From positions 248,001-312,000 of the forward strand of contig JACKCH010000012.1 of NCBI GenBank assembly GCA_020634115.1: a stretch of 64,000 bases of DNA, in the 5' to 3' direction. Below the pieces are notes generated by a model, which saw only the letters and a list, made by a program, of their open reading frames with translations, searched no databases and was not told where the DNA came from. Source of the stretch: Anaerolineaceae bacterium. GTDB lineage: Bacteria > Chloroflexota > Anaerolineae > Aggregatilineales > Phototrophicaceae. A program made the position numbers and the translations under genes. Shown here in pieces: positions 42,920 through 51,508 of this stretch. Numbering within the stretch: position 1 is the stretch's first letter; each line of letters opens with the position of its first letter.

Positions 42920-43401
42920 CACTGATTCTCCTGGTTACGCTGTTGCAACCGGTAGACCTGTCGTTTTTTTGCTTCGTCGGCGCGTGCCTGCTGGATGGGT
43001 GTCTCATAAATAAGGCGCGGCACTTCCACCGGGACACCTTCCGGACTGAGTGCTACGTAAACCAGATAGGCGATGTTGGTGATTTTACTCGAGCCGTGTA
43101 GTGGGCTTTCCGCGCTGACTTCGACTCGCGCTTCCATTGAGGTGCGCCCGACATACGTGAGTTCAGCCCGGCACAGTACCAGGTTCCCCACGTAAATCGG
43201 CTCCATGAAGGTCATAGAGTCCACCGCAACCGTCACCACTGGCATTCGCGCATGACGCATCGCCACCACTCCCCCGGCTTCATCCACCATCTTCATGATG
43301 ATACCGCCGTGTACGTTGCCCTGCGAATTGGCGTTCTGCGGCCCCATCAGGGCACTCAGCGTGAAGCACGAGTCCTCGATACGTTTTGTCTCAGGTTCCA
43401 T
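42919..43401 (-). CDS. Acyl-CoA thioesterase (YciA-type hotdog fold)
   Basis: This 160-residue protein has the hotdog acyl-CoA hydrolase pattern: NSQGNVHGGIIMKMVDEAGGVVAMRHA with the catalytic-region Asn/Gly and Asp, VTVAVDSMTFMEPI, and the later AYLVYVALSPEG strand. Such enzymes release fatty acids from CoA. The last 30 residues are a charged helix (EAKKRQVYRLQQ). It is coupled to the BchI-like gene, with a one-base overlap. Confidence 0.9.
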   Translation of the reverse strand: MEPETKRIEDSCFTLSALMGPQNANSQGNVHGGIIMKMVDEAGGVVAMRHARMPVVTVAVDSMTFMEPIYVGNLVLCRAELTYVGRTSMEARVEVSAESPLHGSSKITNIAYLVYVALSPEGVPVEVPRLIYETPIQQARADEAKKRQVYRLQQRNQENQ

Positions 43402-43409
43402 GCAGTCCT

Positions 43410-43802
43410 TCAGTCCATATCAGGTTTCAGGTCAGAAACGCGCTTAAAAATCTCTTCATCCCACTCCAGCACGTCTACCTTGTCGAACCCGAGTTCAGCG
43501 CACATGGCTGGCAGGGGCGGGCGTGCCGGTAGATTCGACGGTTTAGGTGGTGTTTTCGGGCAGTCCTTGAGCAGTGGGGGACGCTCAAAATTACGTTTGC
43601 GAATAATCCGACCATCCGGCCAGATGTTACCGACCCACTCGCCCAGAATGGTATACACATCGAATTTTTCCCCGCGCACAAATCCCATATAATCGCCGCG
43701 TGGATCCCACAAGTACGGCCCGATGAGTGTCGCGTGCCACTCGCCGCGCGTGTCGAAAATGAAAAATGGTTTTGCTGGATCAATCTTGAGAGGTTTCGCC
43801 AT
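43410..43802 (-). CDS. Small protein of unknown function with beta-repeat pattern
   Basis: This 130-residue protein is not firmly recognised. The first half has short repeated strands with aromatic/Asp-Gly turns: FFIFDTRGEWHATL, YLWDPRGDYMGFV, DVYTILGEWVGNI and WPDGRIIRKRNF. This resembles four-fold beta-flower proteins. The second half is Pro-rich and then acidic. The ATG at 43802 has GGAG 8 nt upstream and a TATAAT -10 box at 43836-43841. A 43-bp element shared with the Uma2 gene's upstream region starts 66 nt before the start codon. Confidence 0.7.
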   Translation of the reverse strand: MAKPLKIDPAKPFFIFDTRGEWHATLIGPYLWDPRGDYMGFVRGEKFDVYTILGEWVGNIWPDGRIIRKRNFERPPLLKDCPKTPPKPSNLPARPPLPAMCAELGFDKVDVLEWDEEIFKRVSDLKPDMD

Positions 43803-43867
43803 AGTAACCACTCCATAACGAATTCACTTTGCGCCATTATAGCATAGCGCGTGAGTGGATAGGCAAT

Positions 43868-43910
43868 CCTGGTGGCGCTATCACACCACTTTTTGGGGGT
43901 AGGGGATGGG
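43868..43910. repeat. 43-bp direct repeat, copy 1
   Basis: Identical over 43 bp to 44644-44686. It begins cctggtggcgctatcac and ends with the G-rich stretch gggggtaggggatggg. It lies 66 nt upstream of the start of the gene at 43410-43802 and downstream of the Uma2 stop. Confidence 0.9.
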
Positions 43911-43957
43911 TAGCCTTCTACCAGGGAATGGCGCAACCTGAATTGTTTTGCAGGTTA

Positions 43958-44581
43958 TCAATCTGGCTTGTTACTGTCGTCGCTTGTCGTGTCCCTATCC
44001 AACTGAACTTTGCGATAGATTCGTGATAGTTCCAGCTTGCAGCCGATGGAGGGTAATTCAAAGCTGTTCTCCAGGCCTTTGACAATCGAATACAGCCACT
44101 TGTCGGCCTCATGGCGGGTAAAAATCTCGACTTTGGCTTCATCCTGCGAAACAAGCACATATTCCTGGAGCGTTTCGATTTTGATATATTCTTCTAGTTT
44201 TTCATTGCGATCTGTCAGGGCGGTAGACGGCGAAAGGACTTCGACTATGACCAGTGGATTGCCAAGTATGTCGGCGCGATTATCTACATAGTCTTCTTCA
44301 CCACAATACACGGTTACATCCGGGTAGCGAAAAGACTTCATTGCTTCTATTTTGATCCGCGTATCTGGGGACGAGACTTTGCAATCCCGGTCTTCCAGTT
44401 GGATGTTGAGGTCAGTGCTGATATTGACTGTGATGACACCATGTCTCAGGCTTCCTCCCGACATGGCATATACGCGACCATTCACATATTCGTGCTTGAA
44501 TTCACTGCTTTCTTCAAACTCAAGGTATTCTGCTTCAGTCATATATTGGGGTTCTTGCTGCTGCGGTTGTGCCACTGCCAT
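43958..44581 (-). CDS. Uma2 family (DUF820) putative restriction-endonuclease-fold protein
   Basis: This 207-residue protein is a Uma2/DUF820 member: MTEAEYLEFEESSEFKHEYVNGRVYAMSGGS, RIKIEAMKSFRYPDVTVYCGE with the PD motif, and VIVEVLSPSTALTDRNEKLEEY with the EVLSPST signature. The PD...(E)VxS pattern matches a PD-(D/E)XK nuclease fold, but the role of these proteins is unknown. The family is often present in many copies in Chloroflexota and cyanobacteria. The ATG at 44581 gives a normal N-terminus. The gene is bracketed by an exact 43-bp direct repeat, suggesting mobility or duplication. Confidence 0.9.
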   Translation of the reverse strand: MAVAQPQQQEPQYMTEAEYLEFEESSEFKHEYVNGRVYAMSGGSLRHGVITVNISTDLNIQLEDRDCKVSSPDTRIKIEAMKSFRYPDVTVYCGEEDYVDNRADILGNPLVIVEVLSPSTALTDRNEKLEEYIKIETLQEYVLVSQDEAKVEIFTRHEADKWLYSIVKGLENSFELPSIGCKLELSRIYRKVQLDRDTTSDDSNKPD

Positions 44582-44643
44582 TGTCGTATTTCCCCGGCAT
44601 TCTCTGTCCATGTATGTCAAGTATACCACTGGAGATACGTTAC

Positions 44644-44686
44644 CCTGGTGGCGCTATCACACCACTTTTTGGGGGTAGGGGATGGG
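44644..44686. repeat. 43-bp direct repeat, copy 2
   Basis: Exact copy of 43868-43910, 776 bp away. It lies 63 nt upstream of the Uma2 start codon, almost the same spacing as copy 1 has to its gene. Confidence 0.9.
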
Positions 44687-44789
44687 CGATGACAGTGGTT
44701 TGTGTGTGTTTTCGATTTCTAGTTAATTCTCTGGAAGGATGCTGAATTACACAGTATCCTAAAAACATAGATCAGCAGGGAAGTGAAAA

Positions 44790-45221
44790 ATGGAACAATT
44801 CTTATCACCACATTCTTTGCCGGAATGTGTGTCACGCCTCAAACAACTTGAGCGAGGCGATAGATTGAGAATATTCTCGACCAGAGTAACGATTCGCCGC
44901 CTGGATGAGCAAACCTATAGCTATAGGGTTAGCAGATGGGAATATTGGAATTTTGTGGCTGAAATGTCTGGCGAATTAACCATGCACGATCAAAAAACGA
45001 CACATGTTATTGATCAGGCGAAGACAAGCCTCCACTTGCGTCTGATGGTTGTCGTGTCCTTATGTGTTTGCGTATTAGGCATTATGAGTTATCTGATTCA
45101 ACAAAGATACTATTTGCTGCCTTTGTGGATAATTGCAGTTGGATGGATCGCTATTGTGTGGTTCTTTTGGTCTCGATGGCGAAATGGACTGACTAACTCT
45201 GTAAAGCGTGCCCTAAGTTAA
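44790..45221 (+). CDS. Small membrane protein of unknown function
   Basis: This 143-residue protein is not recognised. The first 75 residues are soluble and begin MEQFLSPHSLPECVSRLKQLERGD, which looks like a short substrate or ligand domain. Two membrane helices follow (about residues 83-105 and 109-129), with a basic C-terminus. GGGAAG precedes the ATG by 6 nt. It may be cotranscribed with the propeller-like gene at 45354-46358. Confidence 0.65.
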   Translation: MEQFLSPHSLPECVSRLKQLERGDRLRIFSTRVTIRRLDEQTYSYRVSRWEYWNFVAEMSGELTMHDQKTTHVIDQAKTSLHLRLMVVVSLCVCVLGIMSYLIQQRYYLLPLWIIAVGWIAIVWFFWSRWRNGLTNSVKRALS

Positions 45222-45238
45222 ATGGGGATGAAGACATT

Positions 45239-45349
45239 ATGTTGCGCTGTGCAGCAACTCTACGCCTTTTGCAGAAACGATGCCGCGCTTTATGGAGTGA
45301 GAACCAGGGAATAGGGCAATTGTCAGAAGTGATCATGCGCAAGGATTAA
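45239..45349 (+). CDS. Possible 36-codon small protein
   Basis: A short open frame starts ATG TTG CGC, runs 36 codons rich in Arg and Leu, and stops 4 nt before the TTG start of the next gene. A weak GGGGATGAAG lies upstream. Its close fit between two genes is suggestive of translational coupling, but there is no family evidence. Confidence 0.25.
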   Translation: MLRCAATLRLLQKRCRALWSENQGIGQLSEVIMRKD

Positions 45350-45353
45350 TGCT

Positions 45354-46358
45354 TTGAAAAATTCTCGAGGTAGATACATCTTCATCCCTATCATGGGGGC
45401 TGTTGTCATAATGGCTTTGGTGGTTATCTTGGTTTTAGGCCAGTGGTTCTTGGAAAATTGGGATTTCTGTGGCACCCAGCAGGAAATAAAACTGGTATTG
45501 AATGAGCGTGTTTCGCTGTCTTCAAATCATCTTGAAGTGATTACACCAGAAAATCTCACCCGGTTAATGCCGTTAGTGACAATAGAAGGCATGCGACAGC
45601 CCCGGTTGTCTGTGGCATTTGATCCCGAAGGCAAACGATTGGCTATCGGGGGGACAAATGTTGTTCCGAAGGTGTCGAATAATGTTCATTGTGGCAGTGT
45701 CTGGGTATATAACCTCGAAACTGCGGTAATCATGAGGCTAGCGCTACAATCCGAAGAAATTCCTCGCGGGTTTTCTTTCAGCCCCGATGGTAAATTGCTG
45801 GCTTTTGTAAATTCCGGGAGGCTGAAGAACCAGTCAGCGGCAATAATATGGAATATGGCAACTAATGAATCGGTTTCGATCTTAAAGGACGATGGTTTAT
45901 GTGGGCTTGCTTTTGACCCGACCAGTTCGGAATTACACATTTTCACCGAGACAGGCCAGATGTATGTGTGGGATTCCGGGAGTAGTACGAGTCAGGATGT
46001 TCAGGAATCTGATCTTGCGGGCAATTCTGCCTGCGAAACACCGCTAAAATATATCTCTGATGTGAGTGTCACTATAATCCCGAACAGCCCCGCCAGCGGC
46101 TATGTGGAATTCCTGGATTCAAAAACAGAGGAGAGCTTCTCGTATTCGCTGAATCTGTATGATTTTTTACCGCAGTTCACTGAACGTACTGTAGAATTCG
46201 GCATAGATGGCAAATCGTCCGATCTTGAGTATATTCCCCTGAATGAGGCTGTCTTTAACGCAGATGGCACTCTACTGGCAATCGCTATTGGGAATCCCTG
46301 GGCATGGGAAGGAAATGGCGCTGTACAGATTTGGGGTGTTCCTGCTGGGAATGGATAA
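45354..46358 (+). CDS. Membrane-anchored WD40-like beta-propeller protein
   Basis: This 334-residue protein has one membrane helix (about residues 9-31) and then an exported beta-propeller with degenerate WD40/PD40-type repeats: VAFDPEGKRLAIGG, FSFSPDGKLLAFVNS, LAFDPTSSELHIF and AVFNADGTLLAIA. No enzyme motif is seen. The TTG start at 45354 is supported by AAGGA about 8 nt upstream and by the basic KNSRGR before the helix. Such proteins probably act as scaffolds or sensors on the cell surface. Confidence 0.75.
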   Translation: MKNSRGRYIFIPIMGAVVIMALVVILVLGQWFLENWDFCGTQQEIKLVLNERVSLSSNHLEVITPENLTRLMPLVTIEGMRQPRLSVAFDPEGKRLAIGGTNVVPKVSNNVHCGSVWVYNLETAVIMRLALQSEEIPRGFSFSPDGKLLAFVNSGRLKNQSAAIIWNMATNESVSILKDDGLCGLAFDPTSSELHIFTETGQMYVWDSGSSTSQDVQESDLAGNSACETPLKYISDVSVTIIPNSPASGYVEFLDSKTEESFSYSLNLYDFLPQFTERTVEFGIDGKSSDLEYIPLNEAVFNADGTLLAIAIGNPWAWEGNGAVQIWGVPAGNG

Positions 46359-46599
46359 TCACAACTCGGTGTGAACAAATGTTTGAACAAAAATTCGAGC
46401 ACAAATTCACCATCTTCTACCCGTTTTGTGGTACGCTGGCACTAACAGGCAATTCCGCCTTCTTCCAGCATCCAGCGATAACTGATGATCGATAATCACC
46501 AACTGACAACTTCTCGCTGCCTTTCCCTGAAAACTGACGGCAGATAACCCGAATTGCAGCAATCGTGGCAAATGAAGCAAAAATACGCAATGCAGCAAA

Positions 46600-47736
46600 T
46601 TACCCCAGCATCCCCTGGTAAATATCGTGCAGATGACGTGCCGACTCCGCCCAGGTGAACCGCTTCGCCTGCGCAAACCCGCGCTGAATCAGGTCGTTTC
46701 GTAGCGCCGAATCCTCGATCAATCGCCTCAAAGCTTCCGTGAGTTCCTCTACATCATACGGGTTCACCAACAGTCCGGCGTCGCCCGCCACCTCCGGCAG
46801 GGATGAAATATTGGAGGTTACTACCGGCGTTCCACAGGCCATCGCCTCTAGCACCGGAATCCCAAATCCCTCGTAGAGAGACGGGAGCGCACAACATACC
46901 GCCCCGCTGTATAGTGCCGGGAGATCATTTTCCTCCGCAAACCCGGTAAACCGGACAAATTCGTCCATGCCCGTTTCCTGGATCGTCTTATAGATCGTAT
47001 CTTCCAGCCACCCACGCCCGCCAACGATGACCAACCCAACATCTAGCCCAGTTTGACGGAGATTTGCCAAGGCCTGTACCAACCGGGTGTAATTCTTCCT
47101 CGGTTGGACTGTACCTACCGACAAAATATACGGACATTCCCCGATGTTATAGTGGCTTCGCGTAGTCATTAAAACACCTGAATCCACAACCGGTTGGAAG
47201 CAAGCATCTACACCACTCAGCAGCACCGTGATCTTTTCGGGGGGCAGGTTATAGAGTTCAATCAAGTCCTGCCGGGTCGCCTCTGAGTCCGCCAGAATGT
47301 GGTCAGTCCGCCGCGTCGAACGGGGGACAACCATTTCCAGATACGCCCGCAAGCCAGGGCTGGCCGCCTCTGGTACGCGGATGAATGACAGGTCGTGAAC
47401 GGTGAGCAGGGTTTTTGTGCCGGGGAGGGTAGGGGGGAGAACAAAATCCGTCGCATGGTAAAGTTGCGTTCGTCCAGTGAAAACCTCCACTGGAACTGGC
47501 AATCTCGCCCGCTGCCAAATACGGGCTAACCACGTCGGATTCAGGCGGGTCGGTTTCCAGGCAAAGTTTTTCCCGGGTAGGGGGGGGAGTTGGGCCGGGG
47601 ATGCACCCGAAACAAACAGGCCATAGTCCGTTACTTGATCAAACTGAGACAGGGCGGCGGTTAATTCCCGGACATAGCGCCCGATTCCGCCGCCCTGTTC
47701 ATAGGCCGGTGTATAGTCTAGCGTGATGGTTGGCAA
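46600..47736 (-). CDS. GT4-type glycosyltransferase
   Basis: This 378-residue enzyme is a GT-B glycosyltransferase. The N-terminal half has GGGIGRYVRELT and LLTVHDLSF; the C-terminal half has ILSVGTVQPRKNYTRL, the sugar-nucleotide-binding PSLYEGFGIPVLEAMACGTPVVTSN with the EX7E pattern, and LPEVAGDAGLLV. It is likely to add a sugar to a lipid-linked surface polysaccharide. The TTG at 47736, just after the GtrA stop, gives the family start LPTITLDYTPAY; a longer open frame upstream lies inside gtrA and is not supported. Four genes (47-50 kb) form a coupled run. Confidence 0.9.
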   Translation of the reverse strand: MPTITLDYTPAYEQGGGIGRYVRELTAALSQFDQVTDYGLFVSGASPAQLPPLPGKNFAWKPTRLNPTWLARIWQRARLPVPVEVFTGRTQLYHATDFVLPPTLPGTKTLLTVHDLSFIRVPEAASPGLRAYLEMVVPRSTRRTDHILADSEATRQDLIELYNLPPEKITVLLSGVDACFQPVVDSGVLMTTRSHYNIGECPYILSVGTVQPRKNYTRLVQALANLRQTGLDVGLVIVGGRGWLEDTIYKTIQETGMDEFVRFTGFAEENDLPALYSGAVCCALPSLYEGFGIPVLEAMACGTPVVTSNISSLPEVAGDAGLLVNPYDVEELTEALRRLIEDSALRNDLIQRGFAQAKRFTWAESARHLHDIYQGMLG

Positions 47737-47738
47737 AG

Positions 47739-48353
47739 TCAGTCTACGTCGTTGTATGTCCAGATACGGTTCGCGATGAAATTCCAGAACATGACCACCA
47801 CAATCCCGATGAGCATCGCAACCATGGTTCCAAGCTTGGCAGATGCTGTCACCGATGGTACATAATTGGGCCGGAAAATCTGGATAACTGGCAGGGCAAT
47901 CGGCATCACCAGGTCGCCAAGCGGTGTATACGCCACATTGATCCAGACGGTGCGTCCCAGCCACCCGACTAGACTGATGAAAGTGAACATCACTAACTGC
48001 CTACGGATGGATCGTGAACGCGAATCGGGGTATGTCCAGTACCGATTCCAGAAGAAATTGCTCACAACCGCCGCCAGGAAAGCGATGCTGGTCGCTATAA
48101 CCACATTAACATCAATGGGCTTCTGGTTTGTCGGAGGTAGAAATGTAGCTTGCAAAATGAATACCGTGCCAAAATCAACCACAGCGCCAACCATGCCAAC
48201 AAAAGCAAAACGCAGGAAACGCTCGACTTCTTTTGCTTTGCTCCCACCAATACGACGGGCTACAGCTTCAATGATGGTATCCAAGGGATTACGAAACCCA
48301 CGTTTAGTGGTGTTCTGAGATACTTCGTCAACCGTTGAATTATATTGATTCAT
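47739..48353 (-). CDS. GtrA family membrane protein
   Basis: This 204-residue protein has four membrane helices in a GtrA-like arrangement, with RFAFVGMVGAVVDFGTVFIL, NFFWNRYWTYPDSRS after the second or third helix, and a final NFIANRIWTYND. GtrA proteins move lipid-linked sugars across the membrane or assist in polysaccharide modification. It overlaps the O-antigen-ligase-like gene upstream by 4 nt and is followed after 2 nt by the glycosyltransferase. Confidence 0.92.
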   Translation of the reverse strand: MNQYNSTVDEVSQNTTKRGFRNPLDTIIEAVARRIGGSKAKEVERFLRFAFVGMVGAVVDFGTVFILQATFLPPTNQKPIDVNVVIATSIAFLAAVVSNFFWNRYWTYPDSRSRSIRRQLVMFTFISLVGWLGRTVWINVAYTPLGDLVMPIALPVIQIFRPNYVPSVTASAKLGTMVAMLIGIVVVMFWNFIANRIWTYNDVD

Positions 48354-49840
48354 GGAACTTTCACTCTCACATGCCAGTGTGATTGATTATATAGGATACT
48401 GAGAATGCCCAGCATTAAGCCTAAATGGACGAACAGGTTGTTGACATACAGGCTGTCGAACAGGTGATGCACGCTCAGATATGTCCAGCTCCCCAGTAAT
48501 CCAACCGCCACCAGGCGCGCCAGAACATCAGGGTGTTTTCGCGTTCGCCAGGACAGCCACATTATCATGAGCCAGGCCTTGCCGTATCCTAACAGTCCAA
48601 TGATTCCTGCTTCGGCCAGAATATTCAAGTAGTAATTATGTGCGTGTCCCAGTGCTTCTTTCCAGTTGATAAGCCGGTATTCGGGGTAGACGACCTCGTA
48701 ATTGCCAAGACCCACCCCCAACCAGGTACGGGCTGTAGACATGTTGAGGGCCGCCTGCCAGTGAGCCAGACGCTCGACTACCGCGTAATTTTCCGGGGTT
48801 ATGTCCACGCCACGCACGTCGCTGAACGTGAAGTATTCCGCTGTTGCGCTGTTCACGCGCTCAACGATGGATGCTGGAAGGAGATGCCCGAACCACATGA
48901 TTGCAATCAGACCAATTCCACCGCTAACCAGAAGCAGACTCTGCCAAAGTTTCCGGGGGAAGCTGAAGGCCATCACACCCGCTGCCACCACGAATCCCAT
49001 CCATGCTCCTCGACTCCAGGATGCAACTAGCCCCGCCAGCAAGATCAGGGCGGCCATGCCATAAAATATGCTCCAGGCGAGATTGGCAGATCTGAGAGTA
49101 TGGATAGCGCGCCAGATTCGCCATGTGCGGAAGGCATACCCGAGTGCCATCATCAGGGCTAACGGCAGGAGTAACCCCATGAACCCGCCAAAGGGGTTGG
49201 GCTGCCCGAATGTGCCAAAGGCGCGGAAAAACCGATCATTGATAAGGAGATGTAAAGCGCCGCTGCCACCAAAAAACTCATATAAGCCCACAACGGCGTT
49301 AGCAAGACCGGCGACTACTAATCCGGCAACCAGCCAACGCCACTGATCGCGGGCACCGAGATGAGTAGCGAGAATCACGATTACCAGAATTACCAGCCAT
49401 TTGAGCCATTCTGTCAGCCAGGCGGTGATAGATTGCGCCGGAAAGACCGTCAATCCACCTACGAATATAAATAGAATCACCGGAATATAGATCGGCGACC
49501 ATTGAAGCCGTAAACCGCTTCTCGCGTTATATTTCCTTACAACCCGGTCAACACCCCACATGAACAGCAGCCCGATGAAGGTCAATTGACCGATGTCCAA
49601 TGGCAGTTGGAAGGTAGATTCCGTTGCTATGAGGGTTTTGAGAGGGGCAAGTACGATGAGTATTATCACGGCTGACCAGGGGGTTATCAGCGCGGTCAGA
49701 ATGAATATCACCAGAATACCTAATGGGAGTACCGAGTCAGGGGGCAGCAGGGCGGCACATAACCCAAGCAAAGCGGCTGCCAGGATAGACAGCCGCTGGG
49801 TATTTACTAACGGCCTGGCAATGGAATGCCTTGCGATCAC
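48350..49840 (-). CDS. O-antigen ligase/polymerase-like membrane protein (Wzy_C family)
   Basis: This 496-residue protein has about 11-12 membrane helices and the large external loop typical of WaaL/Wzy proteins. Family features are the ARTWLGVGLGNYEVVYPEY segment and the conserved ALGHAHNYYLNILAEAGIIGLLGY stretch with its catalytic-type His. It should polymerise or ligate surface glycans on the outer face of the membrane. It starts GTG at 49840, overlapping the SDR stop, and overlaps gtrA by 4 nt, so all four are coupled. Confidence 0.9.
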   Translation of the reverse strand: MIARHSIARPLVNTQRLSILAAALLGLCAALLPPDSVLPLGILVIFILTALITPWSAVIILIVLAPLKTLIATESTFQLPLDIGQLTFIGLLFMWGVDRVVRKYNARSGLRLQWSPIYIPVILFIFVGGLTVFPAQSITAWLTEWLKWLVILVIVILATHLGARDQWRWLVAGLVVAGLANAVVGLYEFFGGSGALHLLINDRFFRAFGTFGQPNPFGGFMGLLLPLALMMALGYAFRTWRIWRAIHTLRSANLAWSIFYGMAALILLAGLVASWSRGAWMGFVVAAGVMAFSFPRKLWQSLLLVSGGIGLIAIMWFGHLLPASIVERVNSATAEYFTFSDVRGVDITPENYAVVERLAHWQAALNMSTARTWLGVGLGNYEVVYPEYRLINWKEALGHAHNYYLNILAEAGIIGLLGYGKAWLMIMWLSWRTRKHPDVLARLVAVGLLGSWTYLSVHHLFDSLYVNNLFVHLGLMLGILSILYNQSHWHVRVKVP

Positions 49841-50769
49841 AGTACCTCACGGAAATAGGCGATGGTTTTGGTTAAGCCCTCACGTAGTTTGACTTTCGGC
49901 TCCCAATTCAGGACGCTTTTGGCGCGGCTGATGTCGGGCTGGCGTGTCTGCGGGTCGCCCTGAATGCGTTCATCCTTATAAATGATCCCACCCTTATTCT
50001 CGGTGATTTCATTCACGACCTGGGCAAACTCCAGGATGCTCATTTCGTAGGGATTACCGATATTAACTGGGTCATTGTAATCTGAATGGAGTAGGCGATA
50101 AACACCCTCCACCAGATCGGAGACATACTGGAAACTGCGCGTCTGCATCCCGTCGCCGTATACCGTAAGGGGTTCGCCCCGCAGCGCCTGGGCGATGAAA
50201 TTCGGCACAACCCGGCCATCGGCTAACCGCATTCGGGGGCCATAGGTGTTGAAGATACGGACGATATGGGTATCCACACCATGTACACGGTGATAGGCCA
50301 TGACCAATGCTTCGGCATACCGTTTTGCTTCGTCATAGACTCCGCGTGGCCCGATGGGGTCGACATTTCCAGGATAACTTTCCTTCTGAGGATGCTCCAG
50401 GGGATCGCCATAAATTTCAGAAGTTGAGGCCGAGAGGAATTTCGCTTTTTTTGCCAGCGCCAGTCCCAGCGCATTATGCGTTCCCAGAGCGCCGACTTTG
50501 AGTGTCTGGATGGGCAGCTTTAAGTAATCAATTGGACTGGCAGGAGAGGCGAAGTGAACAACGGCGTCAATATCGCCTTTGATGTAGATATAGTTGGTGA
50601 TGTCGTGGTGAATAAACTGGAATTGAGAGTTCCCGGCCAGATGAGCGATATTTCGCGTATTGCCGGTTATCAGATTGTCCATAGCGACCACGTTATGGCC
50701 TTCTGCCAGGAAACGATCACACAGATGCGAACCGATAAAGCCTGCCCCGCCGGTAATGAGAACGCGCAA
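49837..50769 (-). CDS. UDP-glucuronate decarboxylase-like NAD-dependent SDR
   Basis: This 310-residue extended SDR has the NAD motif TGGAGFIGSHL, the HFASPASPIDYLKLPIQTL stretch typical of UDP-xylose synthases, catalytic Tyr145 and Lys149 in YDEAKR, and RIFNTYGPRM. UDP-xylose synthase makes UDP-xylose from UDP-glucuronate for surface glycans; a related epimerase role cannot be excluded. It starts TTG at 50769 after GGAGG with 7-nt spacing. It heads the run SDR, ligase-like, GtrA, glycosyltransferase. Confidence 0.9.
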   Translation of the reverse strand: MRVLITGGAGFIGSHLCDRFLAEGHNVVAMDNLITGNTRNIAHLAGNSQFQFIHHDITNYIYIKGDIDAVVHFASPASPIDYLKLPIQTLKVGALGTHNALGLALAKKAKFLSASTSEIYGDPLEHPQKESYPGNVDPIGPRGVYDEAKRYAEALVMAYHRVHGVDTHIVRIFNTYGPRMRLADGRVVPNFIAQALRGEPLTVYGDGMQTRSFQYVSDLVEGVYRLLHSDYNDPVNIGNPYEMSILEFAQVVNEITENKGGIIYKDERIQGDPQTRQPDISRAKSVLNWEPKVKLREGLTKTIAYFREVL

Positions 50770-50901
50770 GGTGTTACCTCCATAGTCTACTGAAGCCAGA
50801 GCATAGCCTCACGGGTGTGTCCCATGATGGCATAAATGATAAATTGTCGTGTGTATCTGGTGGAAGTTTACCACAAATTAGCGCGGGGTAACCTTACGAG
50901 T

Positions 50902-51456
50902 TCAGACTTGAACTTTGCCCTGATTCTTGGCTTTGAGTTCCTGTAACTGCTGTTTCAGCTCTTGCCGGAAAATAGTGAAGGTTGTCTGGGTTTCCAAGCA
51001 GATGATGATCGTCCGCAGGTATTTAGGGTCTTCAAAGGTGAAATCTATGATTCGTTCTAACATGGTTTTGGCGCAGTTTTCCAGGGGGTACCCCATCGTT
51101 CCGGTAGAAATTGGGGGCATGACCAGCGACGGCAGGCGGTCTTCCTCCGCCAGTTGCAGGCATTTCCAGGTGGCGTTTGCCAGTTTTCCGCGTTCACTAC
51201 CTTCTCCCCAGCGCGGGCCGACAACGTGAATCAGGCGCTCAACCGGGAGTTTTCCGGGGTCGGTGATTACTGCTGACCCCACTTCACACCAGCCGATCTC
51301 GATACATTCTCGCAAAACATCCGGGCCGGTCAGTTCGGCCAGTTCGGGATCAATGGTGAGGTTGGGGTCGGTCTGCGTGACCAGTCCAGCGTCAGCAAAG
51401 GACAAGGGATTTCCTTCGACAAGCTGGATTGTGACCTTATTCACCTTCGCTTTCAT
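50902..51456 (-). CDS. Divergent macro-domain protein
   Basis: This 184-residue protein has the C-terminal two thirds of a macro domain: VLRECIEIGWCEVGSAVITDPGKLP, LIHVVGPRW, MPPISTGTMGYPLE (phosphate loop) and a final strand IIICLETQTTF. However, the usual N-terminal NAAN and GGGV loops that contact ADP-ribose are replaced by TQTDPNLTIDPELAE. It may have lost ADP-ribose hydrolysis or bind another nucleotide. GGGAG lies 10-11 nt before the ATG. The gene is not coupled to its glycan neighbours, and its role there is unknown. Confidence 0.82.
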   Translation of the reverse strand: MKAKVNKVTIQLVEGNPLSFADAGLVTQTDPNLTIDPELAELTGPDVLRECIEIGWCEVGSAVITDPGKLPVERLIHVVGPRWGEGSERGKLANATWKCLQLAEEDRLPSLVMPPISTGTMGYPLENCAKTMLERIIDFTFEDPKYLRTIIICLETQTTFTIFRQELKQQLQELKAKNQGKVQV

Positions 51457-51508
51457 GATGCGCCGACTCCCTGTAATCTTTGTTGTAGATTAGCAATAAG
51501 CCGGGTAT

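Noticed and set aside
43868..44686. Insertion sequence ends around the Uma2 gene
   Set aside because: The repeats are direct, not inverted, there is no transposase and no short target duplication. It is recorded only as a direct-repeat pair.
46359..46599. Possible small RNA or gene in the 241-bp gap before the glycosyltransferase
   Set aside because: Only short open frames without ribosome sites were found and no strong hairpin with a T-run was seen.
46600..47964. A longer glycosyltransferase reading that starts at 47964
   Set aside because: The extra 76 codons lie inside gtrA and encode Cys/His-rich sequence unrelated to glycosyltransferases.
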